Shown here piece by piece: positions 11,501 to 23,500 of a DNA stretch of 64,000 nucleotides (its first letter is position 1; every line of letters starts with the position of its first letter). The stretch is taken from NCBI GenBank assembly GCA_964035545.1, contig OZ037770.1, forward strand, positions 12,532,642 through 12,596,641. The letters are read 5' to 3'. The position numbers and the translations under genes are program-made. Below the pieces are notes generated by a model. The model was not told where the DNA came from and did not search any database. It worked only from the letters and a program-made list of their open reading frames with translations. This stretch comes from Bugula neritina. Lineage: Eukaryota; Bryozoa; Gymnolaemata; Cheilostomatida; Bugulidae.

Positions 11501-14500
11501 AATAAGGAAATTGGGCTCGCTGAATAACCACCAGCCAATTAGGTGACGATGACAGAGACGATTCGCACTTGCGTTGAAAATGCAGAGCGACAAGTGCGAA
11601 TGTTTTCTCAACGCGCACAGTGGACACCTTTGCTACTTGTGATTTCAATTTTCGCATGCGAAAATACGCACCGTGTGGCCCTAGGCTTAGGGCTCGTTTG
11701 GAAAACACCCTTAATCTGTTTACAGCTTCAACTCAATCATGTGAGAAGTTATGGCTATATTCTAACTATATATACTTATTATTTGGCTTTAGAGTAATGA
11801 CTCTGATTACTTATCTGGAGGCAAAAAAGCATTTCTTCTAACTAATCACTTTCTTTTCTCCTGTCAGTTTTACTTAATCTAGTGGTTTTAGTTGACCTTT
11901 TACCTAATTACTCACTCATTTCAGTGACTCATAGTTTAGGTAACACACTATTTCAGTGACTCACCATTTCAGTGACTCATTATACATCCGGGTTCTTGTT
12001 GCAGTGTGTCAAGTCTGTAGAATCACAGAAGAGACAAGAAAAGGAGGCTAAACAAACCCAAAGCAACTACCAAGGTACAATACTCCATTAATTCACTGGT
12101 TAATTCTCAAATTTTCACCCTATAATTTAAATTGTAACAATTTCAGTACATTGATGTTAATTTTTATGGGTTCTGCAACATTTGCCGGCATAAAATAATT
12201 TTTGTCTTTTTCGCATAAATGCATTCACGGCCTCAGTACCTTAACCGACATGCTGAGTTGTTACGGGGTATACATTTGATCTCTTAGCCATGGTTGAGTT
12301 CTGCGTTAAGATGGGACACAGTGAGACTGTAATAAAAGAGGCTGTTAGAAGAAATGGCAGGAGATTTTCTGAGCCTGAAGCTTTTCTAGATGCTATTTAC
12401 AACCTGGATGACCCTGATTCGGGTTTCCAAGAGGGGGCTAGAGCATTTGCCTAGTAAGCACTAAGTCATGGGTTGGAACCCTGACAAAGACCATTGGTGA
12501 TGTTAGGAAGAGCATCCAGTCATAATTGCTCCTGTGTCCCATTTTAATCGCAGGCTTTGCATGGATCGATGGGAGCACATTTCTCAGATCGATCTAGTGG
12601 AGTTGCCCCCTCTTATGTGAAGGGTACTTTAATAGTATAGTTTGTTCACCCGCCTGAGTAATTGAAGCTGCTGCAGCAAAAACTACACTTAAGTATAATA
12701 AACAAACATTAGCATTGGATTTAATTTTGCCAAAATGGGTTTGAAATAAATTAAAAATTTATTGATTGTGATAAATCTGGTTGTGGCATTTTGAATAGTA
12801 TGTTGATAAAACACTTTCAGTCAGCTAGTGTGCTTTGCCTATCACTTTTAAGAGCGGAGATCAAACATGAAAATGCTTTTCTCAGAGTAAAAGAGTTTAA
12901 TTATTTGTCCGTTATTTTCTTTTTCGATAGCTCAAAGTTCCAAGGCTGGTCTGAGGTTATGTCTCTGCTCAGCTTGAATTTAGTTCCACTGTAAATAAAT
13001 CTGTCTATGATAACCAGCAATGTTTTCTTGGCTAATAAACCAAAGAAGTAGCAAAAGCAATCTATTTATAAAAATTTGCAAAGAGTTGCTGAGTTGAAAT
13101 TAACCTTGTCCAAGAATATCATTTCTAATTACAATCGGATTAAAATAGTGTCTTCATATTATATTATTGCATTGCACAAATGCAAACAAGATTTCAAACA
13201 GGAAACGAGAAAATTCATACTTATTTTGTGCACATACAAGTAAATAGCAACACCATACTTGGTAGGTGTTCGCACTGTTAGTAAGTTGCTATGCGCAGCT
13301 AAATATTATGTCAAATCATGTTGCTGGGATGAAATCATAGGAAAAATGTCTAAGCTGAAGATATATATACTAACCAAACTGGCTGTAGCCAAACTATGGA
13401 AAGTTGATATTTGATTGATTGAATAAGTGAATTTTGACAAGTTGGTTTCGCTGCCGCTAATCTGACATTTTACAATACTAAACTCAGCAAATATCAGAAC
13501 CAGTAATGGTAAAAATCGAAGAGAATTTTCTTGTTTTGAAGATGAATGTAAATACAAGACAGTACTTCCTTTTGTTAGATAAATGTAAGAGGGTTTGCAC
13601 TACCTGTTGCAACAACATATTTGCAATAAAATCATGAAATGACTATTTTCAGGCGTTGGTCTTGCATACAATACGGATGAGCTTCAGGAAACCCTAAAGA
13701 GACTGAACTCAGACTACGGATATCTGAGACCCCCACCCACTGAGATATTCTGTTACACGATCCCTCGCTATCCTGATAACCACAATCCTCTTCTACCTCT
13801 GGCTCTGCAGAAAAAGCTCGGTGAGCTAACACTTTATAGGCACTCTATTCAACGTTATGGTAAAAATCAATCTGCAAAAAATTGGCATTGGTTTGGCAGC
13901 ATTCTAGCATTATAGGACAAAATAGTTTGGACTATATAAAAATCATATTGGTAACGCATAGCCTTTTTTATTGAACCACTTTTAGTTCAATGGGGCGGGA
14001 TTTCTTTCAGTTTCAATTAGTTTGTATCAGGACATAGCTGTGAAGCTCTGGTGCCAGATTTCCTTTTTGTGAGAATGACTTTTAAATCAGCATTCTCTAC
14101 CAGGCATTTATTCCTTATTATTTCCATGGCATATAATTGGATATCATCCCTTCTGATATAAAACTAACATTTTTGCTGAATAAAAAAAATTTCTGCTGGA
14201 ATTTTGTCAGCTATTTTCAACCAAAGCATTTAAAATTCCGAATGAAACATTTCCCACATGTTTCTACATTTGAATGTGTTGGTAGATGCAATGGCTCCAA
14301 GAGAGTTTCTAACTTATGTACTGAAAAAGTTAAATTTGCAAGAAAGAGAATCACTGATGGTGGATGAGAGACAAAGAAGAAAGACTTTCCTTGTTAACTG
14401 GCCTCATTCTAATAACCTTTCTGGTGTGAAAATGGCGCAGGCTGGATTCTATTGTGTTGGTAAGGATAAATTCATTATTAATAATAGTTGATGGTCGTTG

Positions 14501-17500
14501 GCTTTGCATATATGATATATCACTATCATACATAATGGTTTTAAAACATATTTCTACATACCCTAAGCAGCTTTACCATAGGCCAAAATTACAAAATGGT
14601 GTCTTTTAATAACTCTCTTGGAGCTGCCTTTTTTCTATAACCCTATATGTATTGTAGTGAATTTCGCAATTCACTATATTATGTGTGGGTCAACTTAAAC
14701 AAAGCCACTACACCAGGTTGTTTACCACCAGGTTGTTTACGCTAAGATAAGTTTATTATTCACAAGATACAAGAAGTTTTATTTACTGCTAACACGAATA
14801 GAAACGATTACATAATTAGTGAGCTTTATACACAACTACTCTAAATGAAGTCCCAAGCTGCTCTGCCCGGCTAGCTACTCAGCGCGCTTCCACTACGAGT
14901 AGCTAGCTCCACCTGCTATCAATTAACATGTCAGTCCTGATTGGTCGTTACTAGTGGTACCACTGCTGGCCATAGTTACAAGCCGATGTAGTCGAACTCC
15001 ACTATAGTATATAATATAGAGTCGACCCTTTCGATTAATACTAACAATAAATTACACCACTAAAATCCATTACAGTATTTCCCAATATAATTTTTCACTC
15101 AAACAACTTTTACATCTTGTCCAGTATTTTAGGAGTCACTCACTAGGATCCATAAATTACTATTTGGGTTTGCTGTGTTCTGAAAATCAGCATATAAATG
15201 TTAGTTTGATATTGATTAGTTGGACCTACTATGTTTTACTATTTAGATCAGCCTGGTGGGTTTGTTCTCTAGTAGTTTTATTCAGTCTTCCTCACATATT
15301 ATGTACGTGCATTGGTATTGTCGTGTTTTTCTGCTGATTACAAATACGTATAGAAAAAGGCTGAAAGAGAATCATGCAACAATAAGCTGCATTTAATTAT
15401 CATCATATTTTGCTGGAACCTACAAACTGCACTTGAAAGCTAATTTGTTTAAACTATGTATGTTAGATGTAAACATTTGTATATTTTGTATCTCTTATGA
15501 AAGCTCAAAAGCTGTACTATTTATGGAATATCATATGAATTGTGTAAATGTCAATGTTCTTATGTTTTTGAGAATTAAATACAGCTCACTAACCATAATG
15601 CAACAAGTCATTACAAAGGCATAAAAGTTCAACCAAAGATGTAGAAAATGGAATAAGATTACAAATTTATTTATTTAGTTTTATTTGTCAACAAATTACT
15701 AGTTTTGAAAAAAAAAACATTCACATTTACAGCTATAATTTTATAAACTAGTCAAAGATACCAACATGCTTTTTGGATTAAATAGTCAAAGTTCTGAACT
15801 ATATTAAAATAATTTTCTATAGTTTTCATTTTTTAGGAGTTTTGTTTTAGATACTATTTGTTGTACGCAGTGTTTCTTGCCTGCTAAAGTCGTATTCTAA
15901 ACTCTAAAGGCTTCCTTTTACAGATAGCAAGGATCAAGTGCAGTGTGTATTCTGCCGGGGAAGTCTCCATCACTGGGAGCGAGACGACAACCCAATGACT
16001 GAGCATGCTCGGTCCTTCAACTTCTGCCAATTTGTCAAAGGACTGGAATGTGGTAACAGAGAGTACAAGAGTGACGTTATTTCTGCTTATGAACTGGAGA
16101 ATATCAATCTCTTTGGAACCCCACCAGGTATAGGCATGGTTGGACAAAAGTTACCATAAACTGAGAGTGTTTTATAATTGTTCTAAAATGAACAGTATAA
16201 TGGCTCATCAGATAATTTGTGAAAAGAACTTAAGCAGATGGCAATTATTTGCTTTCAAATAACAGTTTTATGTTTCTTTGGCTTTTAAATCTTCTACTAT
16301 ATTACTATTATACTAAAATTTGCTACCAAATTGGATTTCTAAGAAAAGTTGAAATAATCCAATTATTAAACTTGTAGAAATAAAAAGAGATGGTGAAAGA
16401 GTGGTTTCTCTAGATATTAACCCTCTGGGCATATCCACCAACAAAGCTGATACAATAAAGTATGGACCTGAGGCTAGCCGTTTTAGAACTTATGCTAGAT
16501 GGCCAGCGAGCTCTCCAGTAACAGACACAGCACTCTGTGAAGCAGGTATATTGGGAATTTCTCTGCATTTAATCTTAGTAAAACATGTCATGAAATCTCT
16601 AGTGTATACAACTGTGTCATTGTATTCAGGTTTCTACTTCACTGGATTTGATGATCAAGTCAGATGTTTCTACTGTTCTGGTGGTCTGAGGAGTTGGCAG
16701 ACGTCTGATGACCCTTGGGAGGAACATGCTAGGTGAGTTACTCAGTTACAGTCTTCAGTTTCAGTTATGTAGTGAGTGAGTGAGTGAGTGAGTGAGTGAG
16801 TGAGTGAGTGAGTGAGTGAGTGAGTGAGTGAGTGAGTGAGTGAGTGAGTGAGTGAGTGAGTGAGTGAGTGAGTGAGTGAGTGAGTGAGTGAGTGAGTGAG
16901 GAGTGAGTGAGTGAGTGAGTGAGTGAGTGAGTGAGTGAGTGAGGAGTGAGTGAGTGAGTGAGTGGGTGGGTGTGTGTGTGAGTGTTTTTAAAAGAGAGAA
17001 TTCTGTAATCTGGTTGTCATACATGAATTTACTAATCAATTTTCTCCATTTAGGTGGTTTCCAGAATGTTCTTTCCTCCTGCAACACAAAGGTGAAGATT
17101 ATGTCACAGAAGTTCGTAACAGAACCCCAGCTAACAAGAAGGTAACTTTAATTTGTTGGGTGACTCAATGGGTTTAGGTTTTTCTGTGTTACTTTCTCCC
17201 TGTTCACTGTCATTGTTCAATTCACTTCATGTGATTACCTAATGTGGATTTTCAGTATTTATGACAAAACAATGACCAAAGTGCGGGGCCTGTTGCTCTA
17301 AAGCAGTGATAAATACTACTCTGATAACATTTTGCGATGCTGTGAAGTGTATAGTGTTATACAATTTAGCTATTGAGAAAGTTGATAAGGTATTGTTAGG
17401 TTGTTGCGCTTATCTAAAGCTGGAATTTCCTCAATTTTTGTTGACTCATGGAACCTGTAATTTGATATCTATGATGATATAAAAGATTAAGTTTATTGAC

Positions 17501-20500
17501 CTTATGAATTTGTCTTCTTAACAAACTCAATACAACTTATTTACCACCTTTATCATTTGGTATTTTCCATGCAGCTTTTCATGCTGCTTTCACATGATTA
17601 CATAATGTTAAAGTGAAACTGCATAAATTAAACTGAGTGAATTGTTGCAATAAATTTACATATTTGTAGTGAGTTAAAGCCACTATGCTCAATGTAATAA
17701 TCTAGATTCTAGGGTATAAACACCAGTTAATCCTCCAATAGGCAGTATATTTTGTGGTTGACTCATAGAAGTCATGCTTTTATTGAGGAGTGCATAGAGT
17801 TGGCATTGAGTAGGTTTAATCAACCAGTTCACATTAGATTTCAGTTGAACTTTGTCGGCCAAGGCATATATAATTCATGCTGTGCATGTGAAACCACCTA
17901 TCTTGTACCACCATGCAACTGTCCATAACTGTCATTCTCTACATCATTTTGGGATTTATTTCTCTTTCTAGTATGTTGATCTTTTTTTGATGATTTAAGA
18001 AATTGTACCACTAATTAGTCTGTAGGGGGAAGTTGAAAAGCCTCACCTCCTTGCGTATGTATAGCCCACAGGAGTTTTCAACATTAAAGGGAAGGGATTG
18101 GAAGTAGGATAGCTGTTTATATGTTCGATCAAAAAGTTGTGTTATATTACAGTACAGCTATGTTATATTACAGTACATCTGTGGTATATTACAGTACAAC
18201 TGTGTTACATTGCAGCTGTGTTATATTACAGTACATCTGTGGTATATTACAGTACAACTGTATTATATTACAGTACAACTGTGTTATATTACAGTACAAG
18301 TGTGTTGTATATTACAGTACAACTGTGTTATATTACACTACTTCTGTGTTATATTACAGTACAACTGTGTTATATTACAGTACAGCTGTGTTATATTACA
18401 GTACAGCTGTATTATATTACAGTACAACTGTGTTATATTACAGTACAACTGTGTTATATTACAGTACAACTGTGTTATATCACAGTACAACTGTGTTATA
18501 TTACAGTACTGCTGTGTTATATTACAGTACAGCTGTGTTATATTACAGTACAGCTGTGTTATATTACAGTACAGCTGTGTTATATTACAGTACAGCTGTG
18601 TTATATTACATACTAATATAATATCTACTAGATATCTGTAAGCTCTCCCTGTAAGACAAATAATAAACCTACTACTATGTCTACTGTAGGGAGATGACTC
18701 CATGGGCTATTCTGTCATGCCAGCCGGTGTAGCTGGTAAATTAACCAACCAGCCTGTCTCTGTGCCTGAAGAAGATGCAAGAAGATATCGCAATGGAGAG
18801 ATGCGTAAGTGTGTACTTACTCTTTTAAACTTGGTCTATATACTATGTATAATTAATCATTTCTATTACTTACTCTTTTATATCAAGTGTATATATGTGT
18901 TAAGAGAGCAGCCGTGGTCTAGGGGTTAGAGCGTTTGCCTAGTGAACACGAAGTCATGAGTTCAAACCCCGACAAAGGTCATTGGTGATATTAGGAAGAG
19001 CATCCAGTCATAATTGCTCCTGTGTCCCATTTTAATCACCGGCTTTGCATGGATCGATAGGAGCACATTTCTCAAATCGATCTGGTGGAGTTGCCCCCTC
19101 TTATGTGAAGGGTACTTTAATAGTATAGTTTGTTCACCCGCCTGAGTAATTGAAGCTGCTGCAGCAAAAACTACACTTAAGTATATTAAACAAACATTAG
19201 CATTGGATTTAATTTTGCCAAAATGGGTTTGAAATAAATTAAAAATTTATTGAATGTGATAAATTTGGTTGTGGCATTTTGAATAGTATGTTGATAAAAC
19301 ACTTTCAGTCAGCTAGTGTGCTTTGCCTATCACTTTTAAGAGTGGAGATCAAACATGAAAATGATTTTCTCAGAGTAAAAGAGTTTAATTATTTGTCCGT
19401 TATTTTCTTTTTCGATAGCTCAAAGTTCCAAAGCTGGTCTGAGCTTATGTCTCTGCTCAGCTTGAATTTAGTTCCACTGTAAATTAATCTGTCTATGAAA
19501 ACCAGCAATGTTTTCTTGGCTAATAAACCAAAGAGGTAGCAAAAGCAATCTATTTACAAAAATTTGCAAAGAGTTGCTGAGTTGAAAATAACCTTGTCCA
19601 AGAATATCATTTCTAATTACAATCGGATTAGAATGGTGTTTTCATGTTATATGATTGCATTGCACAAATGCAAACAAGAAACAAGAAAATTTCAAACTTA
19701 TTTTGTGCACATAAAAGTAAATAGCAACACCATACTGTTAGTAAGTTGCTATCCGCAGCTAAATATTATGTTAAATCATGTTGCTGGAATGAAATCATGG
19801 GAAAAATGTCTAAGCTGAAGATATATACCAACCAAACTGGCTGTAGCCAAACTATGGAAAGTTGATATTTGATTGATTGAATAAGTGAATTTTGACAAGT
19901 TGGTTTCGCTGCCGCTAATCTGACATTTCACAATACTAAACTCAGCAAATATGAGAACCAGTAATGGTAAAAATCAAAGAGAATTTTCTTGTTTTGAAGA
20001 TGAATGTAAATACAAGACAGTACTTCCTTTTGTTAGGTGAATGTAAGAGGGTTTGCACTACCTGTTGCAGCAACATATTTGCAATAAAATCATGAAATGA
20101 CTATTTTCAGGCGTTGGTCTTGCACACAATACCGATGAGCTCCAGGAAATCCTAAAGGGACTAAACTCAGACTACAGATATCTGAGACCCCCACCCACCG
20201 AGCTCTTCTGTTACACGATCCCTCGCTATCCTGATAACCACAATCCTCTGCTACCTCTGGCTCTGCAGAAAAAGCTCGGTGAGCTAACACTTTATAGGCA
20301 CTCTATTCAACGTTATGGTAAAAATCAATCTGCAAAAAATTGGCATTGGTTTGGCAGCATTCTAGCATTATAGGACAAAATAGTTTGGACTATATAAAAA
20401 TCATATTGGTAACGCATAGCCTTTTTTATTGAACCACTTATAGTTCAATGGGGCGGAATTTCTTTCAGTTTCAATTAGTTTGTATCAGGACATGGCTGTG

Positions 20501-23500
20501 AAGCTCTGGTGCCAGATTTCCTTTTTGTGAGAATGACTTTTAAATCAGCATTCTCTACCAGGCATTTATTCCTTATTATTTACATGGCATATAGTTGGAT
20601 ATCACCCCCTCTGATTTAAAACTAACATTTTTGCTGGATAAAAGAAAGTGCTGCTGGAATTTTGTTAGCTATCTTCAACCAAAGCATTGAAAATTCCGAA
20701 TGAAACATTTCCCACATATTTTTACATTTGAATGTGTTGGTAGATGAAATGGCTCCAAGAGAGTTTCTAACTTATGTACTGAAAAAGTTGAATCTGCAAG
20801 AAAGAGAATCACTGATGGTGGATGAGAGACAAAGAAGAAGGACTTTCCTTGTCAACTGGCCTCATTCTGGACGTTTATCTGGTGTAAAGATGGCGCAGGC
20901 TGGATTCTATTGTGTTGGTGAGAATGAATTCATTATTAACACTAGTTGATGATCATTGGCCTTGCATATCATTATCTTACATACTGTGTAGTTTTAAAAC
21001 ATATTTCTACATACCCTAAGCAGCCTTACCATAGGCCAAGATTACAAAATGGTGTATTTTAATAACTCTCTTGGAGCTGCCTGTTTTCTATAACCGTATA
21101 TGTATTTCCCAATATAATTTTTCACTCAAACAGCTTTTACATCTTGTCCAGTATTTTAGGAGTCACTCACTAGGATCCATAAATTACTATTTGGGTTTGC
21201 TGTGTTCTGAAAATCAGCATATAAATGTTAGTTTAATGTTGATTAGTTGGACCTACTATGTTTTACTATTTAGATCAGCCTGGTGGGTTTGTTCTCTAGT
21301 AGTTTTATTCAGTCTTCCTCACATATTATGTACGTGCATTGGTATTGTCGTGTTTTTCTGCTGATTACAAATACGTATAGAAAAAGGCTGAAAGAGAATC
21401 ATGCAACAATAAGCTGCATTTAATTATCATCATATTTTGCTGGAACCTACAAACTGCACTTGAAAGCTAATTTGTTTAAACTATGTATGTTAGATGTAAA
21501 CATTTGTATATTTTGTATCTCTTATGAAAGCTCAAAAGCTGTACTATTTATGGAATATCATATGAATTGTGTAAATGTCAATGTTCTTATGTTTTTGAGA
21601 ATTAAATACAGCTCACTAACCATAATGCAACAAATCATTACAAAAGCATAAAAGTTCAACCAAAGATGTAGAAAATGGAATAAGATTACAAATTTATTTA
21701 TTTAGTTTTATTTGTCAACAAATTACTAGTTTTGAAAAAAAATTCACATTTACAGCTATAATTTTATAAACTAGTCAAAGATACCAACATGCTGTTTGGA
21801 TTAGTCAAAGTTCTGAACTATATTAAAATAATTTTCTATAGTTTTCATTTTTTAGGAGTTTTGTTTTAGATACTATTTGTTGTACGCAGTGTTTCTTGCC
21901 TGCTAAAGTCATATTCTAAACTCTAAAGGCTTCCTTTTACAGATAACAAGGATCAAGTGCAGTGTGTGTTCTGTGGGGGAAGTCTACACAATTGGGAAGA
22001 TGGAGACAACCCTATGACTGAGCATGCTCGCTCCTTCAACTTCTGCCGATTTGTGAAAGGACTGGAATGTGGTAACATAGAGTACAAGAGTGACGTTATT
22101 TCTGCTTATGAACTGGAGAATATCAATCTCTTTGGAACCCCACCAGGTATAGGCATGGTTGGACAAAAGTTACCATAAACTGAGAGTGTTTTATAATTGT
22201 TCTAAAATGAACAGTATAATGGCTCATCAGATAATTTGTGAAAAGAACTTAAGCAGATAGCAATTATTTGCTTTCAAATAACAGTTTTATGTTTCTTTGG
22301 CTTTTAAATCTTCTACTATATTACTATTATACTAAAATTTGCTACCAAATTGGATTTCTAAGAAAAGTTGAAATAATCCAATTATTAAACTTGTAGAAAT
22401 AAAAAGAGATGGTGATAGAGTGGTTTCTCTAGATATTAACCCTCTGGGCATATCCACCAACAAAGCTGATACAATAAAGTACGCACCTGAGGCTAGCCGT
22501 TTTAGAACTTATGCTAGATGGCCAGCGAGCTCTCCAGTAACAGACACAGCACTCTGTGAAGCAGGTATATTTGGGATTTCTCTGCATTTAGTCTTAGTAA
22601 AACATGTCATGAAATCTCTAGTGTATACAACTGTGTCATTGTATTCAGGTTTCTACTTCACTGGATTTGATGATCAAGTCAGATGTTTCTACTGTTCTGG
22701 TGGTCTGAGGAGTTGGCAGACGTCTGATGACCCTTGGGAGGAACATGCCAGGTGAGTTACTCAGTTACAGTATCCAGTTTCAGTTATGTAGTGAGTGAGT
22801 GAGTGAGTTAGTGAGAGAGCGAGTGAGTGAGTGAGTGAGTGAGTGAGTGAGTGAGTGAGTGAGTGAGTCAATTAGTGAGTGAGTGAGTGAGTGAGTGAGT
22901 GAGTGGGTGAGTGAGCGAGTGAGCGGGTGAGTGGGTGAGTCTACTAAAAGTATATACAGTGTTGATCTTAATTATGGGACCGCCTAAAATAAACTTATTA
23001 TTTATTAGTAATTGATAATTTGCTCAATATTTATAAGGTGATGTAGGGTAATATGCATATCAATGGAAAGCTAAATATGTTTTCTGCAAGAATATTTTAA
23101 AGAATTAGCTGATTTCCATTTCTGTAGCACAATTTTGGACCAATATACTCACTTTAGTAATTAAATTCAAAATTATAGTAAAATTACAACCTAATTTTTT
23201 GAAAAATTGCAATGATTTTTGCTTATTTCCCTAACATAACTCTTAGAAATTAAAATGCCGGCCTTAAAAAGAGCCATTGGGGTTATTAGATGCATCCTAA
23301 TATTTTGTTGGCAACCCTTGTTGTCAATCACAGCTCGACAGCGTTTTGGCATGCTGACAACAAAGTCGAAGAGCAAATCCGGGGATACCACTCGGAACCA
23401 GGAGTGTATAATGAGCTCAATTAGCCCTCTCTTGATTGTGGGCTTGTCTTTTGCAATCAGTTGACCAATCTTACACTATGAATTCTCAATTGAATTGAGA

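Larger units (their letters stand above)
12431..18907 (+). repeat. Tandem segmental duplication, unit 1
   Basis: From the SINE onward, this block and the block starting at 18908 are nearly identical base for base through introns as well as exons, to about 16760 here and 22780 there. The offset is about 6.46-6.48 kb before 14.6 kb and about 6.02 kb after it, explained by the 422-bp LTR present only here. High intron identity means the duplication is recent. Its start at a SINE in both copies suggests SINE-mediated unequal crossing-over. Confidence 0.9.
18908..22940 (+). repeat. Tandem segmental duplication, unit 2
   Basis: This partner of unit 1 carries the same SINE, intron sequence, five exons and GAGT array in the same order. 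It lacks the solo LTR. Homology is lost at about 22945, where a Tc1/mariner end and other foreign sequence (22957-26530) interrupt the intron; the BIR2 second-half exon resumes at 26536. Confidence 0.9.

Noticed and set aside
16761-17087. Minus-strand frame of LTHSLTHS repeats
   Set aside because: This is a translation of the (GAGT)n microsatellite.
18137-18610. CRISPR-like regular repeat
   Set aside because: There are no spacers; the units are directly contiguous, and the genome is clearly eukaryotic.
18121-18703. Long overlapping open frames with repeated LCYITVQ-type peptides on both strands
   Set aside because: They come from the 21-bp minisatellite, whose unit length is a multiple of three; several frames are open for the same reason and none has splice or start context.
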